Below, one piece after another: positions 1-5,580 of a stretch of 5,580 nt of DNA. The stretch spans positions 1 through 5,580 of the forward strand of contig CALJUK010000056.1 in assembly GCA_937975745.1 (NCBI GenBank). Reading direction: 5' to 3'. The stretch comes from an uncultured Planctomycetaceae bacterium. Its GTDB lineage: Bacteria; Planctomycetota; Planctomycetia; Planctomycetales; Planctomycetaceae. A model generated the notes under the pieces. The model saw only the letters and a program-made list of their open reading frames with translations. It was not told where the DNA came from and made no database searches. Numbering within the stretch: position 1 is the first letter of the stretch; each line of letters starts with the position of its first letter. Both the position numbers and the translations under genes were made by a program.

Positions 1-137
1 GCCTCGCAGCCGCGAGCGGGACGAATGACGGGAGAAGCTGGTCCGTCTGGCGCTCCTTCTGGACGAATGACGGACGGGCGGACCGGTCCGGCAGAATTTT
101 CCCTGAAATCCGGACACAGGGTGGGGGTACGGATCGT
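1..137. other. spacer without a supported gene
   Basis: No convincing coding region is seen here. An open frame runs through it on the plus strand, but it has no ribosome binding site and no recognisable composition, and it continues into the rpsU promoter. Two structures are visible: the 13-bp direct repeat GGACGAATGACGG at 19-31 and 61-73 (42 bp apart), and the perfect 12-bp palindrome CGGACCGGTCCG at 79-90. The stretch may be the downstream region of a gene beyond the left edge. Confidence 0.4.
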
Positions 138-165
138 TTGCGTCTGCCGACAGATTTGCTATGAT
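138..165 (+). promoter_or_regulatory. sigma70-type promoter for rpsU
   Basis: TTGCGT at 138-143 serves as a -35 box. A 16-bp spacer separates it from TATGAT at 160-165, which differs from the consensus -10 by one base. A TG at 157-158 gives an extended -10. This is the best promoter-like match seen in the window. It would place the transcript start near 172, about 130 nt ahead of the rpsU start codon. Prediction from sequence only. Confidence 0.5.
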
Positions 166-301
166 TGCCCACTCGCCACAGTGACGCTGTGCGCGTTCCA
201 ACAAACAAATGGTTACTTCCCTGGCAGCCAGCCCGTTCGGCATGGCGTGGCACGATTGTGCGGAAGGTGAGGCGGACTATGAAGATGGAGAGGGTCAGTT
301 A

Positions 302-499
302 GTGGTTAAGCTCCGATTGCGCGACAACGAATCGATTCAGGACGCAGTGAAGAGATTCCGGAAACTGGTCGAACACGCCGGCATCAAAAAAGAAATGCGA
401 CGCCGGGAATACTACGAAAAGCCAAGTGACCAGAAGCGCCGCAACCGCCGCCGCGCAGAACGCCGCAATCGTTTGAACCGGCTGAACGCAGCCCGCTAG
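302..499 (+). CDS. rpsU: 30S ribosomal protein S21
   Basis: Encodes a 65-residue S21, a small basic protein of the 30S ribosomal subunit platform associated with mRNA initiation. The match is direct: residues 1-24 read as the S21 start with the RDNESIQDAVKRFRKLVE block, followed by IKKEMRRREYYEKPS (28-42) and a very Arg/Lys/Asn-rich tail (45-65). The length is usual for bacterial S21. The start is the GTG at 302, because the S21 family begins with MVKL or similar just there and GGAGAGGG lies at 287-294. The open frame extends upstream to an ATG at 209, but those 31 residues do not resemble S21 and have no ribosome binding site. The gene stands alone, with its own promoter upstream and a strong terminator about 105 bp downstream. 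Confidence 0.95.
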   Translation: MVKLRLRDNESIQDAVKRFRKLVEHAGIKKEMRRREYYEKPSDQKRRNRRRAERRNRLNRLNAAR

Positions 500-537
500 G
501 CAGATTTGCCCCCGCCGCTGCTTTGCCCCCGGCATCG

Positions 538-602
538 TGGCCCGTTGAAGGCGGGCCAGACCGAACCACGGGCCAGACCAAACCACGGGCCAGACCAAAC
601 AA
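538..602 (+). repeat. 17-bp tandem repeat, three copies, with hairpin
   Basis: Three head-to-tail copies of a 17-bp unit, consensus CGGGCCAGACCAAACCA, lie at 552-568, 569-585 and 586-602. Copy 1 has one G-for-A change and copy 3 differs at its penultimate base. The start of copy 1 also closes a perfect 7-bp stem with loop: TGGCCCG (538-544) pairs with CGGGCCA (552-558). The array lies in the 3' untranslated region of rpsU and runs straight into the terminator A-tract. It has no clear coding role. Confidence 0.85.
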
Positions 603-638
603 AAAGGACGCCCCTTTGTTGGGGAGCGTCCTTTTTTT
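601..638. terminator. strong, probably bidirectional intrinsic terminator
   Basis: GGACGC (606-611) plus CCC pairs with GGG plus GCGTCC (626-631), with a 6-7 nt loop and a small bulge at 624-625. The right side runs into seven T residues (632-638). On the left side the stem is preceded by five A residues (601-605), which become a T-tract on the minus strand. The hairpin can therefore end rpsU transcripts and also transcripts of the convergent gene whose stop codon is at 788. Confidence 0.85.
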
Positions 639-787
639 GTGACACGCTTCTACTTAGTGACTTCGAAGTGCCAGCCCGTCTCTTGGAGGAAACGTCGCCT
701 TCAAGAACGAAATGGGGGCGCCTCGGCGCCTCGGCGGCTCGCCCCCGCTGGAGACGCAAGAAGAGATGAGATGAGGTCGGGCGAAGG
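639..787. other. convergent spacer with GC-rich hairpin
   Basis: There is no gene here. GGGGGCG (714-720) can pair with CGCCCCC (740-746) around a loop that contains the tandem octamer GCCTCGGC twice (720-727 and 728-735). Read on the minus strand, the hairpin is followed by a moderately T-rich stretch. It could add to termination of the minus-strand gene, though it lacks a clean T-run. Confidence 0.4.
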
Positions 788-1174
788 TTACTCTTCTTCG
801 TCGTCGTCTTCATCCTCCGCATCGACATCGATTTCCTCGTCATCTGCGTCTGTCGCGTCGTCATCGTCGTCCAACTCATCATCAATGACGACTTTCTTGG
901 CGGACTTCTTCGCGGTGGTCGTGGGAACGGACGCACCGGTGCCGTCTGGCAGAGCCTCTTTGATCGGCTGAATGAAGTACATCCGCTTCGGGTTCTTGGC
1001 CTTCAATTGCTCGACCTTCTCCTCGGCCTGATCGAGCTGATCGTACGAGAAGCGACCTTCTTCCTTCATGCTTCCGCTGAAGACACCCCACAGCAACCGC
1101 ATCCGGACGGCTTCCTTTTCTTTGGTCCGTTTGGTGCGGGTCGCCTTGCGTTTGGCGGGCGCCTTTTTCGACAG
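788..1174 (-). CDS. small basic/acidic protein, WGVF core, probable planctomycete family
   Basis: The function is unknown. Numbering from the codon at 1174, the protein has three parts. Residues about 1-24 are Lys/Arg-rich (KKAPAKRKATRTKRTKEKE). Residues about 25-77 form a compact core with RMRLLWGVFSGSMKE, a helix-like stretch and a YFIQPIKEAL end. After a short linker, the last 31 residues are almost all Asp/Glu, ending in EDEDDDEEE before the TAA at 788-790. The core resembles short conserved planctomycete proteins I remember, but no name is certain. The basic head and acidic tail suggest binding to nucleic acid or basic proteins; this is inference. The start is unresolved. ATG at 1102 has AAGGA about ten bases upstream and would give a 104-residue protein that drops the basic head. 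The in-frame ATG at 1378 would add 68 residues that do not look coding. ATG at 1188 lies in a different frame. The interval given is the supported coding stretch. Confidence 0.6.
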   Translation of the reverse strand: MSKKAPAKRKATRTKRTKEKEAVRMRLLWGVFSGSMKEEGRFSYDQLDQAEEKVEQLKAKNPKRMYFIQPIKEALPDGTGASVPTTTAKKSAKKVVIDDELDDDDDATDADDEEIDVDAEDEDDDEEE

Positions 1175-1188
1175 CCGCCGGGATCCAT

Positions 1189-1507
1189 CGTCCCGAAAAC
1201 ATCCTCCGCGAGAGGATCGGCAGCCGGCTCGTCGACGCTGACCGGTGAGAGAATACCAAATGGAATGCAGGCTGACCACCGATCGCAGACGTGGATTCAG
1301 GCCAGATTTTGGGGGCTGAGCCAGCAATCGGACCACCACCCCATCTCCGCGAGCGGAGCCAATCGACTCGATCTCCACCCAAATTGTGCCGAAATAATCA
1401 GAATAGCTTATCCAATCGGACTAACCGAACCGATCTAAGTGAGTAAGTGGGAGTGGTCTGGCCACATCCTGCGTCGTTTTTCCGGGTTGAGTAGATTCAA
1501 AGGGAAG
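1189..1507. other. divergent spacer between the minus-strand gene and the BON gene
   Basis: No gene is supported on either strand. Open frames cross the interval but lack ribosome binding sites and protein-like composition, except for a short acidic stretch on the minus strand at about 1180-1245 (discussed as a finding). The interval must hold the promoters of both flanking genes. AT-richer sequence at about 1381-1412 is the likeliest place. Weak candidates there are TTCGGT with TATTCT, 18 bp apart, on the minus strand, and TTGTGC at 1384-1389 on the plus strand, which has no good -10 partner. None is convincing. Confidence 0.35.
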
Positions 1508-1680
1508 TTCCAACAGCGTTGGAAATCGAAATTCCACACGTTGTCTGTGTGGTCGCACCGGGACAGGGGATGGCAGACGTCGGACACGTTTTCCCCTGCT
1601 GGACAACTGGCTCGAAGGCTCGCAGACGAGAGCCTTCTGCACGTTGGACTCTCGGAGAAGGGAATCATAAGGAGAGCTCC
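1508..1680 (+). promoter_or_regulatory. hairpin-rich 5' leader of the BON gene, with ribosome binding site
   Basis: Four inverted repeats follow each other. TTCCAAC/GTTGGAA (1508-1514, 1518-1524) has a 3-nt centre and could also be a protein-binding dyad. CCACAC/GTGTGG lies at 1534-1539 and 1547-1552. CAGGGGA/TCCCCTG lies at 1564-1570 and 1592-1598. GAAGGCTC/GAGCCTTC lies at 1614-1621 and 1630-1637. The ribosome binding site AAGGAG (1669-1674) sits 8 nt before the ATG. CTCTC at 1649-1653 could pair with GAGAG at 1672-1676 and cover part of it. The leader matches no riboswitch class I know. Whether the whole stretch is transcribed is not known. Confidence 0.45.
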
Positions 1681-1682
1681 AG

Positions 1683-2756
1683 ATGCGCAGGTATCAGAAA
1701 TGGGTTGTCACCCTGGGAATCGTGGCTGTCACGCCGGGTGTGACATGGGCCGGGCCATTCGATTCGCTGTTTACAGCGAAAAAGTCGACTCCCGCGGCAG
1801 CGGACGCCGAGTCGATCGCCCGGGCGCTCCGCAAGGCTCACCTGAACGGCTTCGACATCGAAATCGAGTTCAAAGACGGTTTGGCGACACTGAAAGGCAA
1901 GATTGCCGATGCGAACCAGAAGGCTGCGGCAACGGCCGCAGTGTCGTCGGTTCCCGGCGTCTCGACCGTCAATAACGAGTTGGAAGTCCTCGAGGGTCCC
2001 TCGCCGGCGTCGATCGAGCAGCAAGCCGCTGCCTCCTGCGACCCCAACCAGAATCAACGAGTGGCCCAGGAAATTGCGAACCGTTTGAGCGGCCGACAGT
2101 TCCGCGGTTACGACATCGAAATCCGCTATCAGGACGGGGTGGCCATCCTGGGGGGCACGGTCGGTTCTCCCAAGCAACGGGAAGCGGCTGAGAAAGTGGC
2201 ACGCGGCGTCCAGGGCGTCCAGGAAGTGCAGAACTTTCTGACCGTCAATGGCGAACCGCAGGCTCCCTCTGGCGTCCAACAGGCCGGTGGATTCAACCCG
2301 GCCATGGCACCGCTGGCCCCTGTCGCGGCAATGGCTGGCCAAATGGGCCCCATCCAGCAGGTCCAGGGCCAAATGCCCATGCCGAACATCACACCACAAC
2401 AGGCCGCCATGATGCAGCAGCAGCAAGCCATCATGATGCAGCAACAGGCAGCGATGATGCAGCCTCCCACGTACGGACATCCTGGCAGCGGAGCATCGCA
2501 CCAAGTCTACAATCAGCCGAATCTGCCGGAACATGCCTGGCCTGCGATGGCCAGCTATCCCAACTCGGCTCAGATCAGCTACCCGACCGAGTACAGCCCG
2601 TCGGCCTGGCCTTACATTGGCCCGTTCTATCCGTATCCGCAGATTCCGCTCGGATGGCGGCAAGTCCAGATGGAGTGGGATGACGGATACTGGAGTCTGA
2701 ACTTCCGCCCGCGGACGGAACGCTGGTGGTGGTTCTTGAACAGCAAGAACTGGTAA
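1683..2756 (+). CDS. secreted double-BON-domain protein with Trp/Tyr-rich C-terminus
   Basis: A 357-residue exported protein. Residues 1-23 form a signal peptide: MRRYQKW, a hydrophobic core, then a TWA-GPF cleavage site. Two BON-type domains follow. The first is about 38-104 (FDIEIEFKDGLATLKGKI, then VPGVSTVNNELEV). The second is about 122-190 (YDIEIRYQDGVAILGGTV, then VQGVQEVQNFLTV). Each has the alternating helix and strand pattern and the DG..L.G turn typical of BON. Known BON domains bind phospholipid or envelope components. Residues 195-260 are a flexible linker ending in a Met/Gln-rich repeat (three MMQ blocks). Residues 285-357 are rich in Trp, Tyr and Pro (AWPYIGPFYPYPQIPLGW, then EWDDGYWSLNF) and end in RWWWFLNSKNW. 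I have seen similar tails in planctomycete proteins. An envelope role in the periplasm or at the outer layer is inferred. The ATG is supported by AAGGAG 8 nt upstream. A terminator follows, so the gene is probably transcribed alone. Confidence 0.88.
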   Translation: MRRYQKWVVTLGIVAVTPGVTWAGPFDSLFTAKKSTPAAADAESIARALRKAHLNGFDIEIEFKDGLATLKGKIADANQKAAATAAVSSVPGVSTVNNELEVLEGPSPASIEQQAAASCDPNQNQRVAQEIANRLSGRQFRGYDIEIRYQDGVAILGGTVGSPKQREAAEKVARGVQGVQEVQNFLTVNGEPQAPSGVQQAGGFNPAMAPLAPVAAMAGQMGPIQQVQGQMPMPNITPQQAAMMQQQQAIMMQQQAAMMQPPTYGHPGSGASHQVYNQPNLPEHAWPAMASYPNSAQISYPTEYSPSAWPYIGPFYPYPQIPLGWRQVQMEWDDGYWSLNFRPRTERWWWFLNSKNW

Positions 2757-2831
2757 GACAAACCTGGCCGCAACCCCGTTTTCGGACCTCCGGTTGCCTG
2801 TCTGCCAGCGACCGGGACGGGGTTAACCAAG

Positions 2832-2877
2832 ACCGAGCCTCCCTGGGACTGCCGTCCCGGGGGTGCTCGGTTTTACT
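2832..2877 (+). terminator. intrinsic terminator of the BON gene
   Basis: ACCGAGC (2832-2838) pairs with GCTCGGT (2865-2871). An inner GGGAC/GTCCC stem (2845-2849, 2854-2858) closes on a TGCC loop, and CCC/GGG pairing is possible between the two stems. The hairpin runs into TTTTACT. It lies about 75 bp after the TAA of the BON gene. Confidence 0.82.
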
Positions 2878-2880
2878 CAT

Positions 2881-3201
2881 TGTAGAGGCCCAAAACGCCC
2901 CCAGGGACGAAAGACACGCCGCAAATGGTCACACAGCAACAGGCCAGAAAATCCGTAAAATCGGAATATTTTCACAAGTCGCGAGTCTTCTCGGTTCGAT
3001 AGTTATGACTAGACCAAAGCATCATGGCGATGGTCGGTGTCGGACTTACACGAATCGAACCTGCCCAATCAAGGCAGAAAGACCGAACACCAAAGATGGC
3101 GGAAGACAGTCCACAGGTAGTTGCAACCGCAGCCACCATCTCCACATTCGGCTTCGACATACGTTCGACAGGACGTCGAGTTCACCGGGAGAGTTTCAGG
3201 G
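2881..3201. other. spacer with inverted repeats, no supported gene
   Basis: Short open frames on both strands lack ribosome binding sites and protein-like composition. The first repeat pairs GAAAATCCG (2947-2955) with CGG plus ATTTTC (2962-2973), with a 3-nt bulge and no T-run after it. The second is nested: GGTGTCGG (3036-3043) pairs with CCGAACACC (3083-3091) with one bulged A, enclosing CTGCC/GGCAG (3061-3065, 3073-3077) with a 7-nt loop. The promoter of the lipoprotein gene should lie here, but no good -35/-10 pair stands out. GGGAGAG at 3187-3193 is the ribosome binding site for the ATG at 3202. Confidence 0.5.
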
Positions 3202-3789
3202 ATGAACAGGCTTTTTGACCAGGTCAAGCGGATCGTCTTCGGCGGCTGCGTTGCAATCGTACTGTGCTCGAACAGCGGTTGTGCGCTCGTCTGGGACTTT
3301 GCCGTCGTGACTTACGACTTCTGCCATTTCTTCGTGGCCACCCCCCCGATTCCGGTCCCTGCCTATTTCAGCCAGCAGATCGAGGACACGTACCACGAGG
3401 AAGAACGGTACGGCAAGGTCCCCATCCTGGACCCGGTTGAGGGGGACAACGCACCCATCTTCTGTGTCGATCCCCCCTCTCCGGACGAAGTGATGCGGAC
3501 GCTCCCAGACGAAACTGCTGGCGGGTTCGCCTTCTTTGCCGAAACAAGCCGCAACAATGTCCGCATCGTCGTCGAACCGATCGTCGACCGCCTGGACGAA
3601 TGCCGCTTCTTCCCGATGGCCGGACCAGCCCGACTGCACCACTGCCACTACAAGTGCACGGTCTACTACGAGAAAGAGATTCGTTCGGACTGGCCCGTTC
3701 CGTTCTCGCACACAGATCAGGTCCAGGAAGTCGTCTACATTGACCACGACCACCTCATCCGCTGTGCCGGCGGGGAAACAAACCCATAA
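3202..3789 (+). CDS. Cys/His-rich exported protein, probable lipoprotein, planctomycete family
   Basis: A 195-residue protein of unknown function. The start is ATG 3202, because GGGAGAG lies 8 nt upstream and a signal sequence begins exactly there. The frame is open from 3121, but the added residues are not signal-like. Residues 1-26 have a basic head (MNRLFDQVKR), a hydrophobic core (IVFGGCVAIVLC) and then NSGC, which fits a lipoprotein cleavage site at Cys27. The -3 residue is Asn rather than the usual Leu, so lipidation is not certain. After a Pro-rich stretch (48-54), the mature part has an acidic region (60-105). A C-terminal half holds RFFPMAGPARLHHCHYKC (135-152), RSDWPVPFSHTD (161-172) and VVYIDHDHL (177-185). 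I remember this C-terminal pattern in uncharacterised planctomycete proteins. The clustered His and Cys could bind metal or form disulphides; this is inference. The gene has its own terminator and is flanked by long spacers. Confidence 0.8.
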   Translation: MNRLFDQVKRIVFGGCVAIVLCSNSGCALVWDFAVVTYDFCHFFVATPPIPVPAYFSQQIEDTYHEEERYGKVPILDPVEGDNAPIFCVDPPSPDEVMRTLPDETAGGFAFFAETSRNNVRIVVEPIVDRLDECRFFPMAGPARLHHCHYKCTVYYEKEIRSDWPVPFSHTDQVQEVVYIDHDHLIRCAGGETNP

Positions 3790-3822
3790 GCACGGTTCCG
3801 TCTCGGTCCGCCAGCGCATACC

Positions 3823-3878
3823 AACCGGTCACTCTCATCGAGTTGAACACATTCGATCGTGATGACCGGTTTCTTCTT
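3823..3878 (+). terminator. long-stem terminator after the lipoprotein gene
   Basis: A perfect 9-bp stem, AACCGGTCA (3823-3831) with TGACCGGTT (3863-3871), is followed by a T-rich tail, TTTCTTCTT. The loop contains a second pairing, ATCGA (3837-3841) with TCGAT (3853-3857). It starts about 35 bp after the TAA. The tail is interrupted by C residues, so efficiency is uncertain. Confidence 0.6.
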
Positions 3879-3944
3879 GCGCGCTGCGTGAAGGGGCGAC
3901 GGCGACTGCTGGCCTCTCCCGTCACCACCAGCCGACGGCGCCGC

Positions 3945-3974
3945 TTGCCTGCCTGGCATTCGCCCCAGTAAGAT
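3945..3974 (+). promoter_or_regulatory. possible sigma70-type promoter for the TPR gene
   Basis: TTGCCT (3945-3950, four of six consensus bases) lies 18 bp ahead of TAAGAT (3969-3974, four of six). It is about 60 bp upstream of the start codon at 4035 and after the preceding terminator, which is where a promoter is needed. The match is only moderate. Confidence 0.35.
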
Positions 3975-4034
3975 GCAGTATTCGTCGCATTCCTTTGCGA
4001 TGAATCGAGCCTGGGTCCGGATGTGGAGTGCGCA

Positions 4035-5580
4035 ATGTTGGTCAAGGACCGTTTCACGAGTGAAGCCCGAGCGGGCATTCGACTTCTGTCCGCGTTGTCC
4101 TGTGTCATGGTGCTGTCAGTGGTCAGCATCTGGCCCCCGGTCGAAGCAGCCGATGATCAGGCACTCGACGACTACAACCTTGCGGTCGGACTCTACAAAC
4201 AGGAACGCTGGGAACTGGCCACCGATGCGTTCACCGGTTTCCTCAAGAAGCATCCAAAGCATGCCAAGGCCCAGTTTGCATCGCTGTACCTGGGGATGAC
4301 GCAGGTCAATCTGAAGCAGTTTGAACCCGCGCGGAAAACACTGCGGGAATTCGCCAAACAGTATCCCAACAGCACCAATCTGTCGGACGCGCGATACCGC
4401 ATCGCAGAGTGCAGCTATTTGCTGGGAGACCTCAAGGCAGCCAACAGTGAGTTCACAGAGTTCTTGCAGAAACACCCCGAGGACACACTCAACGAGTGGG
4501 CACTCCCCTATCTGGCAGACATCCAACTGCAGTTGGGCGATGCTCAATCTGCTCTGAAGACTTACCAGCAGGCCGAGAAAAAGTATCCCGATGGAGCTCT
4601 TCAAGCGGATGTCGCTTTTGGCCTGGCCCGTGCCTACGACATGGTCGGCAAGAAAGATGAAGCCTACAAACGCTACAAGGATGTGGCGGCCGATGAAACC
4701 GATCTGTGGGCACCGAAGGCCCAACACCTGCTGGCGACGCTCGACTTTCAGGCCGGCCGCTACGCGGATGCGGCGGCTGGCTATCTCGACCTCATCAAGC
4801 GATTCCCGGAAAGTCTCTCCGCTGCATCGGCTCGGCTGAATGCGGGTTTCGCGTACTTCCAGGCGGGCGATTTCCGTTCGGCGATCGAGCAATTCGATCA
4901 AGCGGCCCGCGAACCGGACCAGCAGGTGACGGCCAGTTATTGGAAGGGCGTCAGTTACCGCCAGTTAAACGAATACAAGGCCGCGGCCGAAGTCCTCCAG
5001 AACGCCTTCAATGCCAACCCCCAAAGCGAGTTGGCCGATCAAATTCTCTATCAATGGGCCGACTGCGAACTTCGGCAGGGGGACAACAAGGCAGCCCTCC
5101 AACATTTTCTGCAACTCACCGACGGTTGGCCCAAATCGGAACTGGCTGATGACAGCCTGCACTTTGCGGCCGAGTCGGCCCTGTCGTTGGGGCAGCTTGA
5201 CCTCGCGCGGAAGTTGATCGAGCGATTCGCCAAACAGTTCCCCGACAGCGGACTGCGGCTGCATGCCGATCTGCTGGAAGGCCGTTTGCTCGCCAACAGC
5301 GGAAAACCGGCCGACTTGACCCAGGCCATCGCGATCTTCCGCAAAGTGCTCCAGCAGACAACTCTCGACGAGACGCGTGAACTCACCCGATTCCATCTGG
5401 CGCGGGCCCTGGCCCAAAGCGGCGCCAATCAGGAGGCGCTCGATGTCGCTCGGCCACTTGTCGAGCAGGTTCGCAAGGAGGGGAAAGACTCCCCTCTGAT
5501 CGACACGCTGATCCTGGTTGCAACGACCGAGTTGGCCCTGAAGAACTACGATGCCGCCAGCCAGGCCGCAACCGATTACC
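4035..5580 (+). CDS. exported tetratricopeptide-repeat protein, 3' end beyond the window
   Basis: A 515-codon open frame with no stop that runs off the right edge, so the protein is incomplete. The start is ATG 4035, with GGAG at 4025-4028, 6 nt upstream. Residues 1-38 look like a signal peptide: a basic head (KDRFTSEARAGIR), a hydrophobic core (LLSALSCVMVLSVVSIW), then PPVEA-ADD. The rest is a helical-repeat array with a period of about 37 residues. Repeats end in FLKKHP (69-74), FAKQYP (106-111), FLQKHP (143-148), AEKKYP (180-185), LIKRFP (253-258) and FAKQFP (398-403), with LG-type turns between helices. This matches the TPR style of the YbgF/YfiO (TolA-binding, outer-membrane assembly) group, which acts in the periplasm as a protein-binding scaffold. 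Planctomycetes carry much longer versions, and this one already exceeds 500 residues. The partner is unknown. TPR identity is firm; any Tol or assembly role is a guess. Confidence 0.88.
   Translation, partial: MLVKDRFTSEARAGIRLLSALSCVMVLSVVSIWPPVEAADDQALDDYNLAVGLYKQERWELATDAFTGFLKKHPKHAKAQFASLYLGMTQVNLKQFEPARKTLREFAKQYPNSTNLSDARYRIAECSYLLGDLKAANSEFTEFLQKHPEDTLNEWALPYLADIQLQLGDAQSALKTYQQAEKKYPDGALQADVAFGLARAYDMVGKKDEAYKRYKDVAADETDLWAPKAQHLLATLDFQAGRYADAAAGYLDLIKRFPESLSAASARLNAGFAYFQAGDFRSAIEQFDQAAREPDQQVTASYWKGVSYRQLNEYKAAAEVLQNAFNANPQSELADQILYQWADCELRQGDNKAALQHFLQLTDGWPKSELADDSLHFAAESALSLGQLDLARKLIERFAKQFPDSGLRLHADLLEGRLLANSGKPADLTQAIAIFRKVLQQTTLDETRELTRFHLARALAQSGANQEALDVARPLVEQVRKEGKDSPLIDTLILVATTELALKNYDAASQAATDY

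Noticed and set aside
209..301. Upstream extension of rpsU to the ATG at 209
   Set aside because: The extra 31 residues are not part of S21, and the GTG at 302 has the ribosome binding site at the right distance.
1007..1438. 143-residue open frame on the plus strand
   Set aside because: It overlaps the minus-strand gene with the WGVF core. It has no ribosome binding site and no protein-like pattern.
1665..2663. 332-residue open frame on the minus strand
   Set aside because: It lies opposite the BON gene, is rich in Arg, His and Leu as expected for an antisense shadow of GC-rich coding DNA, and has no ribosome binding site or recognisable domain.
3030..3106. tRNA gene on the minus strand
   Set aside because: T-arm-like and anticodon-arm-like pieces overlap each other, the T-stem has a mismatch, and no D-arm or matching acceptor stem exists.
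2726..3205. 159-residue open frame on the plus strand after the BON gene
   Set aside because: It begins inside the BON gene in another frame, runs through the terminator, and has no start signal or recognisable content.
3196..3819. 207-residue open frame on the minus strand
   Set aside because: It mirrors the lipoprotein gene and continues through its terminator. Its Val/Asp-rich composition is what the antisense strand would give.
4116..4901. 261-residue open frame on the minus strand
   Set aside because: It is antisense to the TPR gene, whose 37-residue repeats and signal peptide are unmistakable on the plus strand.
1..5580. Defence system, prophage, transposon or CRISPR array
   Set aside because: There is no integrase, transposase, nuclease or phage gene, no terminal inverted repeats and no spaced repeat array. 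All recognisable genes are housekeeping or envelope genes.

Overview
The window reads like chromosomal DNA of a planctomycete, probably of the Planctomycetaceae type. This is inferred from the protein families: a double-BON secreted protein with a Trp/Tyr-rich C-terminal module, a Cys/His-rich putative lipoprotein ending in an RLHHCHYKC block and a YIDHDHL block, and a small basic/acidic protein with a WGVF core. I know these styles from memory of planctomycete genomes and could not search for them. The DNA is moderately GC-rich. Genes are monocistronic and separated by long spacers with clear hairpin terminators. No mobile element, CRISPR array, rRNA or convincing tRNA is present.

Layout: 1-301 is spacer with a good sigma70-type promoter. 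It leads to rpsU (302-499, GTG start, ribosomal protein S21). Downstream are a 17-bp tandem repeat (552-602) and a strong terminator (601-638). A small convergent gene on the minus strand follows (stop at 788). It encodes a Lys/Arg-rich start, a compact WGVF core and a long Asp/Glu tail. Its 5' end is unresolved because the reading frame appears to break near 1164-1188. A divergent spacer (about 1190-1682) holds a run of four hairpins ahead of a secreted BON-domain protein (1683-2756), which ends at a clear terminator (2832-2877). A spacer of about 320 bp with nested inverted repeats (2881-3201) precedes a small putative lipoprotein (3202-3789) with its own terminator. The last gene, from 4035 to the window edge, is a large exported TPR protein cut off by the end of the window.

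How the genes work together: rpsU serves translation, and the three plus-strand genes after it all encode exported, envelope-facing proteins. They are separated by terminators and large spacers, so I do not infer an operon. I see no obvious new multi-gene system. The most useful leads are the hairpin-rich leader of the BON gene, the frame discontinuity at the start of the minus-strand gene, and the uncharacterised planctomycete families themselves.
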